DNA of 64,000 nt from Litoditis marina (Eukaryota; Nematoda; Chromadorea; Rhabditida; Rhabditidae), in NCBI GenBank assembly GCA_964036275.1, contig OZ038436.1, forward strand, positions 21,293,904 to 21,357,903, read 5' to 3'. The notes beneath the pieces are model-generated. The model saw only the letters and a program-made list of their open reading frames with translations. It did no database searches and was not told the origin of the DNA. Both the position numbers and the translations under genes were made by a program. Shown here piece by piece: positions 55,473 to 64,000 of this stretch. Within the stretch, counting starts at the first letter, position 1, and the number at the start of each line of letters is the position of its first letter.

Positions 55473-58400
55473 ATGGAGCCGATTCACGATGGTGAAGAGG
55501 AGGAAACAGGGTCTATGCGAAATTCAACTAGGAGTTGTCCCGCCAGGTTAGCAATAGCACACATACAATCAATAAAAGCAAAAAAAACAACAACAACAAC
55601 AACACATTTTTGACAACATCGTATATAAAGAAGTGAACGGAGAAGGTTACTGCGTTGTCGCACTCTACAATATAAGCTTACGGCAAGTCAAGTTCAGACA
55701 ATTCTCTTTGTTGCACACTATAAGAAGCAAATTCGGAGATGCCTAGCGTCAGTGAAGGAGAACAATCCAGAAAAAGTGAACAAACTTTTTTTCATGCATT
55801 TTCTGTGTTTTCAGCTTCACTCCAACACGTCGTGCACAATTCCCCCGGAGGTCTTTGAAAGAAATGAGTCTCGGGCTAAGCGGGAAACTACAACCGTTTG
55901 TACACAGGTCAGCTGGTCAACACGTTACAGACTTTTAGAAACTTGTAAGATTCACACCAATGAAAAATACATGTTGCTAGAGTACGTGTAGTGCACGCAG
56001 CGTTCTCGAGCACTTCTAGCTCATTAGCTCAATAATGTATTTAAATGCTATACTCTGAACGAATTAGTATTTATCCTGTACAGTATACTGTTTCCATAAA
56101 AAATAAGGTTGTTTAGCTGGTACAAAGGCGTCAAATGAAAACAGTTTTCTTCAGGAATAACGCCGCTCTCGATCTGATATGCGAGGATAGTACATTTCAA
56201 ACGGACTCGGAAGAAAAAGTACGTGGGTAAAAAACTGCAAAACACGTTTTCGGTTCTCCGGTTGATTTGAGTTGCAGTAGCATTGTACATTTCTCAATTC
56301 TGTGCACGCTGCTGGTGCTGGAATATGCTGGCAAATCTCGGCGTCTTGGTGTATTGTCCTAGCTTTTGACACTTTGAAGGTGTCAGGATATTTCAGCTCA
56401 CATACTCTAATTTCTGATAAGTTTTGTCGTGCAACAAATTTGACTAGCACATGTACTTTATGGTTTGTCGTGATGTCATAATTTCCAGCCGACTGCTCCT
56501 CCACGTGCCAGACGTCCCTCCTATCTTCCGAGTACATTCCGTCCTCAGGACATCAACGATAATAGGATAGAACAATTGTCGCCGGCGACTGTGACGAGTG
56601 AAAAGAGTGTGGCGGAGAGGATAGAAGACTCGCTACATCGCCACTACTACACCATCGCCTACAGTATCGTGCTGATAGCGGTAAGTGGATCAACTTTTTA
56701 TTTTCTATAAGTAATCTGTTTCTAGGTAACCTCTAACAAACCAGAAGTTTGAATACGGTTACCATCGCCACTACTACACCATCGCATACAGTATCGTGCT
56801 GACAGCGGTTGGTGAGAATAGTTTAATCCAGAAAGTAGTTCTGCCCCCCTGAAACTTGCGCACATTTCTCGTAGCTATCACCACTACGTAAGAATTTCGG
56901 ATAGTTATTGAAGTTGAATGAAGAGAAATGAGTGGAAAGTAAAGGACAATCTAAAAAAATTCTGTCCCTCAAAGTAAAAGATGATAACTAGCGAGAAAGT
57001 ATGTGTTTGATCTCTTTAAAAAGCTCTAACTCCTCATTTGTTTCAGGCTGATGAAGGAATGTTCCATCGGTTATCCATTCTAATTTCAGTACCTGATAGG
57101 ATTCGCCGAGTATTTGTACTTCCGCCTGGTCTCGCTACTGGTACCGGACCACACCTTCCACCATCCCGCCTGTAAACTCAGGGAAAACCTCCGCATAGGA
57201 AAGGACGGATTCCATTATGGTGTCTCGATTGCCGCATTTATCGCCATTGCCTTCTTTCAGCTGATTGTGAGTTCGGGGACTACTAGTTTGAATTTTAACA
57301 AATACAGGGATATTTTTGACGAACAAACCTTTTTACTCTCTATTTTCCTACCATAGGTAGTCACAGAAAAAGTTTTTCACATCGTAAGTAGAAATCCTTC
57401 ATCTTTATCACCAACTACAACATTGTAAAGTGGTTAGACGTTACACATCAGTAAATTAGGTGTACAGTCTGTTTCACTGGCTCTACGAGCTGTCAGTTTT
57501 GAGCAAACGATTTTCACTTCCAGTGTTTTTTCGGCCTCACCATCTCTGAGAACTGGGTGATGTGTCGTTGGGAATACTCCTCAGATGACGTCATCAGGAA
57601 AAAACACGAGATCGCCGCACATATCCGGAAAATCATCGGACACACCATGTACCGCGTTTTCAGTCAGTATATTAATTCTACAAAACTACTGTACAGTGAA
57701 TGTAGTATCACTACAAGTCAAATCTACAATTACTCAAAACGTGTAAAATAGTTCAATACTGAAAAACGCACAATTACACTCTCACTTTTTGTTTTATATT
57801 CTTCAACCATTCAACCTCAAGTTTACAGTGTGCTACAGTCTCTGTTCTTTCATCAACTGTGGTATCATATTCTACATGGTGGGAGTGCAGGTATGCGGTT
57901 GCTTGTTCGTTTCCAAAAAGGAACAAGTCGTATGTTGAAAATGAATAATCTCCGGTCGCACGAAAGAATCGAATTCGTCACAAAGGTTTGGAACGAGGAG
58001 GTGGAGCTAACCACAGCACTCGGAGGCCGTATGCATGAAACATCCCGGTCCTGGTTGGGATGCTATCCCGAGCTCGATTCGACTGTTTCCCAGCCTATTG
58101 AGGTCGGGATAACATTCCAACCCAGCCCGGGATGTTTTGCATACGGCCTCAGACCTCTGAAATAAGTGGTAGCGGTATCAGGGCTCTGGTTAGCGAGTAG
58201 ATCAATAAATGATGTGGTCGCTGGTTCGGATACTCTTCGGACCAATTACAATGATTCCAATCAAATCTATCGAAAGCTCTGAGTTAGAAAAAACATAAGA
58301 TACTTTTAATTATTAGAAAGTTGACGGCTTACCTCTGGAGCAATAACAATGAGTCCAGTTAACTTAATGATTCTTTCAGGACTCGCTTGGAGACACAGTG

Positions 58401-59070
58401 AGCACGGTGTTCCTCTACGTGTTCGATGCTGTCGTCATACTGTACTTCATCGCCTTCCCACTAACTACCATCATATACCATCCACATGTACATTGTTTCC
58501 AGAAGTGAGTGGTCAACTACAGATAGAAAAAAAATCATTTCATTCTCCCGAATCAATGCTGTTTTTGAAGACATTTCAGCGATGAAAATACCAAAGTACA
58601 GAGTCTATTAGAAATCTTCGCTATCCTACGGAAACTACCTCGCGGAAACCGTAATATAGTTTGTAATATAGTTTTTTTTTTCAATAATCACATCTTCGAG
58701 ACTAGAATCGGTGTGATCTCTCATTGCTTTTACTGAGAAGGTGTCTCATGGAACTCTCTCAAGGAACAGACTGTTAGTCAATCAGCAAAACTCAGGAACG
58801 TGCAATGACAAATTGCACGATTCCTCATTATAATGCCAACTTTACGTGACTATTCTGTTTACTTCTGGTATAGAAAATCACTAAAGCGCCCTATTACATC
58901 TTGAATGAGTATTCTGTTGCAGAGACCCCGCCCTCCCCGTGCCCCCTCCCGGTCTGGTATCGTCCGCCAACCCCCGATCTCAGAGTAGTACACTAGAAAG
59001 CACCATATCAGGTCTGGAGGAATATGTTCAGAGCCCACGGAGATATCCCAGAACAACTACCGTGGTGTAG
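55473..59070 (+). CDS. Unrecognised multi-pass membrane protein (about four helices)
   Basis: Ten exons join in phase to 366 residues: 55473-55546, 55815-55907, 56155-56218, 56489-56680, 57090-57266, 57357-57383, 57524-57662, 57829-57890, 58380-58504, 58923-59070. The first ~160 residues are charged, Pro/Arg-rich and probably cytosolic. About four hydrophobic segments follow: [51 protein letters not shown] and [19 protein letters not shown]. Between helices 2 and 3 is a basic loop ([18 protein letters not shown]). The C-terminal ~55 residues are Pro/Ser-rich and end TTTVV, a possible PDZ-binding tail. Family not recognised; a nematode-restricted protein is possible. Exons 2-3 are the least certain. 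AATAAA is at about 59208. Confidence 0.8.
56761..56806 (+). pseudogene. Duplicated fragment of the preceding exon, including its donor
   Basis: CATCGCCACTACTACACCAT...CGTGCTGACAGCG followed by GTTGGT repeats the last ~44 bp of the exon ending at 56680 with two changes. It lies 80 bp inside the intron and has no acceptor of its own that I can see. Confidence 0.75.
58023..58150. mobile_element. 128-bp fold-back element in an intron
   Basis: GAGGCCGTATGCATGAAACA at the left is mirrored by TGTTTTGCATACGGCCTC at the right. Pairing continues through CATCCCGG...TATCCCGA, leaving a short loop. It lies in intron 8 of the membrane-protein gene. Confidence 0.8.
58770..58871 (-). repeat. Dispersed repeat with TATACT-type ends, copy 3 (reversed)
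   Basis: Read on the minus strand it runs TATACCAGAAGTAAACAGAA ... GACTAACAGT, matching the copies at 4786-4930 and 54075-54190. It lies in the last intron of the membrane-protein gene. Confidence 0.65.
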
Positions 59071-59986
59071 ATCAATTACTAAGTCAACCACTCATATCCC
59101 CCGGAAAACCAAAACTATGCAAGTTAGGCGTACTGCTAGATAATGTGTTTGAGCAATCTGGTTATTTTATTGGAATCAGTTCTGAAATGGCTGAGATTGG
59201 GGAGAAAAATAAAAAAAAATCCAATGAATTATATTCGAAAGTAGTGTAAAGAATTTACGGTCGAATGCTTCTGAGCCATTTCAGTCGGGCCCCGGGAAAC
59301 AAGTGAAACGGGGTTGTGAGGTACTCACGTTCATCGGTTAGTTAAGAAGAGACGGTTTGGTTTCAATTGGCAGTTATTCTGATTTTTAAATGCTGTACGA
59401 TTACACTTTCGATGAAATAAGGTTTAATCTTAATCAATTAAGGTTCATTTTGACCTACACAGAAAACTCGGTACCGGTTATAAGGTGAATCCAATACAAA
59501 TATCATGTGTACCCTTCCTTCCTGGCTCAAACGCTATTGCTTTAATTCACAGATATTTTATAAATTTTTATATTTTTGCCTTCCAAACCACCCACCTGTG
59601 ATCTCAGAATCTCAAGATTTGCATGAGTTACGTGTATTTCTTATTCTATGTTGAAATATTGTGAGTAGTTTACTATGAACAGATTTATTGTTTTTTACCC
59701 GCTTGAATAAATATCCTTTTATATCTTGTGATTATTTTCTATATCTGTTAGTGAACTATCACAAAAAGATCACACTTGTGCTGAGCTATCTGCTCACCAC
59801 CTCAACTAAATCCAATAGATCATGGTGAGATGAGGTATGGAGGTTCACCTCAGCTTGTGAAGTCTGTTCGTGATATAATGATCCCTTTAAAAACAAGTGT
59901 TTTATTATATGTGGAACTTTTTGTTAATAAACACGATGAGCAGTCACAGTAAGCCAATAATTTATTTCGAAAATCATGTAAGGTCA
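59071..59986. other. Intergenic region between convergent genes
   Basis: Tail-to-tail interval. It holds AATAAA near 59208 (plus) and TTTATT at 59961-59966 (AATAAA on minus), consistent poly(A) signals for the two flanking genes. No exon seen. Confidence 0.55.
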
Positions 59987-62767
59987 TTAGTTCATCAGAT
60001 TTTTGCTCGTCTGTAGGAACAATCGGAACGGGAAGCCAAGCGATGGTTGCACCTGAATAAAAGCAGTCACGTGTGTTTACTGATGTTTATAGTTTTGAAG
60101 TTTTGCGTAATTATACTCGGTAGAGAAATTTCCTGTTGGAAATGCGTACCTTCTGCGTATAACTGAGGACGTCATAGTTTTCTTGATTTGTTTAGTGTAC
60201 ATATATTACATAATACGAGATGAGTCTTCATGAGCTGTGTTTAGTTCGACGGTGTTCGTGAAAGCTCGTTTGGATTATAAAATCACCTGTACAATCACTG
60301 AACAGAAGTTCACGTCATTGAAATATGAATAGTCAATCTTGCACTGGGGTTGCTGAAGGTCGATCTGAAACGATTACTGTATTATTGGTATACAAAACGT
60401 ACAGCGTTGCGGCTATAACTATAGTGTGTAGTTAAACTGAGTGTGTAGTTAAATTTTCTTGATTTTCTTTCGAGATTCTTGAATTATGGCGATTTGGTCA
60501 TTCCCTAAACTTGAGATCGGAACATTGCCAGATATCGTATACATTACAAAGCCATATGCAGTCAGGTAGAGTGATAGAGTGTTGTAGCATGGTGCATGTT
60601 GCAAACGCCGAACTTTTGAGAAAAACATATACCACGTGAGTATCACCTGCTACTTATAATTTACAACCAATAAAAATACCTGTAAAACGCTGACAGTCCA
60701 TTCTGGTTTGTTTCCCATGGCCGCCTGAACTTCCTCTGCCACATCGAGGGGAAGACTTCCGTTCCGGATAGCTCCCTCTGGAACAATACACATTGAATTA
60801 CGATAGCAAATCGCATGGTATTACGGTAGTTTATAACTTATAGTAGATTACTGAAGTGTAATAATCAGATGGGATTACTGTAGTATAATAACTCGTACAC
60901 CTCTAAGCACATCGACTACTGAAATCTGCGAAAAATGCACGCACTGTAGTTCACCGTAAGCGGGCTAAGATAATCATTAGGGTACATGAGAAAGTTGACT
61001 ATCGATTCTCCGAGTTTTTCTAGCATCCATTTGACTGAGTATATGACAACTTGGGCAAGATGAATTACCAATTATCTCAAAAAAAAAGAACTGAATTCGA
61101 AATCACAACTTTACCTATCAAAATGGCTTCCAGCGCCGGATCAACACAGTGAGAGATACAGCCAGTAACCTTGTCGTTCTTCGTAGCACACGATAGGGGA
61201 ACTAGAACGGAAAACATGGGAACACAATACATAAACAACTAAATAACGTTCACATTCCCATAAAAGCTATCACACAAAAATGCTGTGAATGATTTCTGGA
61301 ACTAAAAACCCCTTGGCTAACGTAGTAGTAAGAGAATTTCCTTTTCCGTAAGTCGATACCGTAATTCACAAGTGAACGATAATGTCACTTTTCTAATATA
61401 GACTCCAAGTTAGTGAGAGTCATTTTCTAACTACAATGGGAAAAGAGCCACCAACGTTTGTCCCCTGATTTCGTAGTTGTTTTTGTTGCATCTCCGGCCT
61501 GCACGAGATCTACATGCGAGTCGATCGAAATCAAGGCGACGAAGAAATCGTCCTAAAATCGTGATTGTATCAAAAGTTATATTGATTTTTCCAGTAAGAA
61601 CATTAAACCTAACACTGTTGTTTGGCTCTTTATCCAGACAGTTTCAAGTACAGTTTCTGTTTTTTTTCTACCGTCGAATGTGGTGAGTGTTTCAAACAAT
61701 TTCTGAAGTGGAATCCTTTTTTTGCAATCTCTAGGAGTGGCAGCGTTTCTGCGCATATCTGAGCTACACACTCTTTCATCGCTGGCAAATAATCAATGAC
61801 GGCCCATGCCGCATTGCTCAATCGACTCGGTTTGCTGTCTTTGTTGGGGAAATGTCAACTACAGTAAGTTCTCTGATACTGCTTACCGATGAGCAGAAGT
61901 CAGCGCTAGTGACCGATGCCTTCTCGACTGCGTATAGGAAGACGTGGTGGGCTCTTACAGAAGACCAGCTGCCAGGAGAGGATGTCACGTCACAACCTGT
62001 AAAAGAGTATGGTAATTATGAATAATTTCTTGTAGAGATACTGTGACTGTCCCTCATTTGGTAACACGGGAACTTCAGCTGAGGAAAAGGAGGGTAACTT
62101 ATATTTTTTTATTCAGTTTGGTAAAAAAAAAGACTCTCAATTCAACTGTCGTTTACTTGGTTCCACATGAATGAACATGCGTGCACACTTTTTCGTTTTC
62201 TTCTTTTCTTATTGAGTTAATTTGAAGGAACTTCACTGTGGAAGGATGGTTGTTTGATTGTGATGGAAATCACAATCTGGTCTGTGTCGAAATTGCTTGC
62301 TGATAAGAGTTTTTTCGGGTCCACCCTGTACATCTATGTTTGTCCAGCAGAACACTTTTTCAATTACAGGTTCAAACGACTACAAATATCTGTGACATGT
62401 ATGATGATCACCATCTCGTAGAGAAGCGACGTGAATGAATAAATGTGTAAAGTATGTTAATATGTTCAACATCTATGTCAGATCAGCATCAGATTGTTGA
62501 CAGGGTCATTTCCTGACATCCGTTTCCCTGACGTTCCCACTCTTGAGCGAGCATGGAAACTAAGTTGGGCGCGGTAAAACTTGGAAAACAAGATCCAGTC
62601 ACGTTAAAGAAACAACTTGAATGCATTTATTTTGCATTTTTTGCACGACCATACTACTCGTATTATAAAGTACTCTCTAATTCATTATCGATTGTTTTGT
62701 TCGGTTCAAAATAGTTCAACTCACCATTAGCGACCACAGCAAGGGATAGGAAGAGAAAGGTCAACAT
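59987..62767 (-). CDS. Small secreted protein, 97 residues, unknown family
   Basis: Four exons in transcript order: 62767-62725, 61201-61115, 60777-60680, 60052-59987. All phases match. The first exon is a signal peptide (MLTFLFLSLAVVAN). The mature part has three cysteines (LSCATKN, GCISHC), then a helical acidic stretch (LPLDVAEEVQAAMGNKPEW) and a hydrophobic/basic end (LGFPFRLFLQTSKNLMN). Probably secreted or an extracellular small peptide precursor; no dibasic processing sites are evident. Family not recognised. Intron 1 is 1.5 kb and contains a candidate opposite-strand gene. Confidence 0.75.
61514..62025 (+). CDS. Candidate nested gene, 141 residues, unknown function
   Basis: Three exons (61514-61560, 61595-61682, 61735-62025) form an in-phase frame. 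The 97-codon last exon (EWQRFCAYLSYTLFHRWQ ... LTEDQLPGEDVTSQPVKEYG) has normal protein composition and no internal start before its middle. The middle exon has good GTGAGT and TTTTCCAG sites; the first donor (GTGATT) is weak and the start may lie elsewhere. It is inside intron 1 of the minus-strand secreted-protein gene. Family not recognised. An alternative acceptor (TATCCAG, 61637) would give a shorter middle exon in the same frame. Confidence 0.45.
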
Positions 62768-64000
62768 CTTGGTTCGGGAGCAAATTGAGTGTGAGACAGG
62801 AAACTCCCCTATCTGACGGAAAACTCCCTTATAAGGCCGATAACACCCTTTATCTCGTCACCTGATACACCCAGGATGGAATCAAAGTCGTGGTTCGGCA
62901 ACATATCATCATAGATAAGACATCCGGTGAAAAAAAGATCCACTCAGATTTATGTCTCGGGGAATACCCGGTGAAACATGGTGCTGTTGCACTATACTTG
63001 TAGGACTGAACAAAAAAACTTATTTTCAAATGTTTTGAAGCTGTTCAATTAATTAAAGTCAGTTTACTTCAAATAGTCAGAAAAATGCGGAAAAAAGACT
63101 GTACTCTAGAAGATAGTCTCGCATAGTGTTTAGTAGACCAGCTGAGTGTTTACATTTTTTATCTCAGTACCCCTAAGTTGCCGAATAAGAATCGAAAAGT
63201 AACGAAACCAAACTACAAATACAGCGAGCGACATAGAGCAACAGACATATGTACCACCTTTGAAAAGACAAACCCTATATCTGGCGTAGTATGTTGTTTC
63301 TACGATGATTAATGTTGGAGAATAAGGTAAATGAAATGTAGACTGTAGATCACAAGTTTTCGATATTGATCTCATTTTCTGATGTGTTTTTGGGATTGCA
63401 AGTTATGTTTACGTGAAAAAAATACGGTTTTCCACTGTTTCTCAGCGTCTATCATTCTGGGAGGCCAAATTTGATGTTTGGAGTCATATTCGAGATTGCA
63501 AGGAAAAGCATGTGTACCGGGTGCATCTTGTCTTATTCAATGAAATTGAACATTTATCAGTGAAAATGTAGATAAAAAGCAAGACTGACCAAAAATCAGT
63601 CGATCAAAGTTTCACTGTCCTGCTTTCGATCAGGAATAATTATGTGAAATTGATAAAAAAGGAAACTAAATCCAAGTGTTTGAATTATCACAAAACACAA
63701 ATTTTACGTTAAATTTCGGTTTCCCATTCACAGCAGAGTAATGCAATAGTTAAACAAGAGAGAAAAAAACTACTGTAATAGCTATATCCTGTTTTTTTCG
63801 TAAGGAAAGTTTCAAGAAAATGAAGGCCTTTTTTTATTTTAGATTAATACTTAAAATATTGATCCAATTCATTTCTTCAATTCAAAATGCACTCACAGCC
63901 AGCTGTTTCCAGTCGAAACGGATCAGCTGGCGCGCCCCTGAGCCGCGACCCGTACTAGATACGGCGCAGCCAGGCGGCCTTCTATATAAACTAGCCGGCC
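62768..64000. other. Intergenic DNA to window end
   Basis: No exon supported. An AAACTACAAA fragment at about 63207 belongs to the TTGTAGTTTGAT family. The last 100 bp are GC-rich with CAGCTGGCGCGCC and a TATATAAA at about 63982-63989, which could belong to a promoter of a gene beyond the window. Confidence 0.4.

Noticed and set aside
63982..63989. TATA box
   Set aside because: TATATAAA is present but no gene start follows before the window ends, so it cannot be supported as a promoter.

Overview
The window is animal DNA from a rhabditid-type nematode. Genes are split into many small exons with nematode-style TTTCAG acceptors. The Atg8 protein is almost residue for residue Caenorhabditis LGG-1. 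Several genes have an acceptor directly upstream of the start codon, as expected for spliced-leader trans-splicing. Species cannot be assigned from sequence alone. No prokaryotic genes, CRISPR arrays or rRNA were seen. Exon models were assembled by hand from splice signals, reading phase and protein similarity.

Layout, left to right. 237-1551 (+): last three exons of an unrecognised protein with a hydrophobic tail. 5476-7937 (+): secreted cysteine-repeat protein with two possible C-termini. 8661-18693 (-): a large low-complexity protein built from about 23 exons in a single phase, including tandemly duplicated exon pairs; its introns carry three inverted-repeat transposons, one holding tRNA-like sequences. 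18813-19957 (+): small protein with a cysteine-rich membrane segment between two CxxC pairs. 20488-21469 (+): 81-residue unknown. 22027-33398 (-): ssu-72, a 196-residue CTD phosphatase spread over 11 kb. Its intron 4 holds an opposite-strand Lys/Glu-rich gene (23018-25463). Its intron 3 holds a young, gag-only LTR retroelement (26363-29570). Its intron 1 holds a minisatellite with 13 TGACGTCA octamers and a 527-bp hairpin element.

34815-44314 (+): a TOPORS-like RING ubiquitin/SUMO ligase in about 22 exons, divergent from ssu-72. 45590-46985 (+): lgg-1 (Atg8/GABARAP). 48781-50233 (+): a nucleoredoxin/tryparedoxin-like thiol protein. 50234-55472: repeat-bearing intergenic DNA. 55473-59070 (+): unrecognised four-helix membrane protein. 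59987-62767 (-): small secreted protein whose first intron appears to contain another opposite-strand gene (61514-62025). The rest is intergenic.

There is no sign that the genes form one pathway; Atg8, SSU72, TOPORS and nucleoredoxin are unrelated housekeeping functions. The most unusual material is the modular phase-0 gene, the gag-only retroelement with identical LTRs, and the density of fold-back elements and nested genes inside introns.
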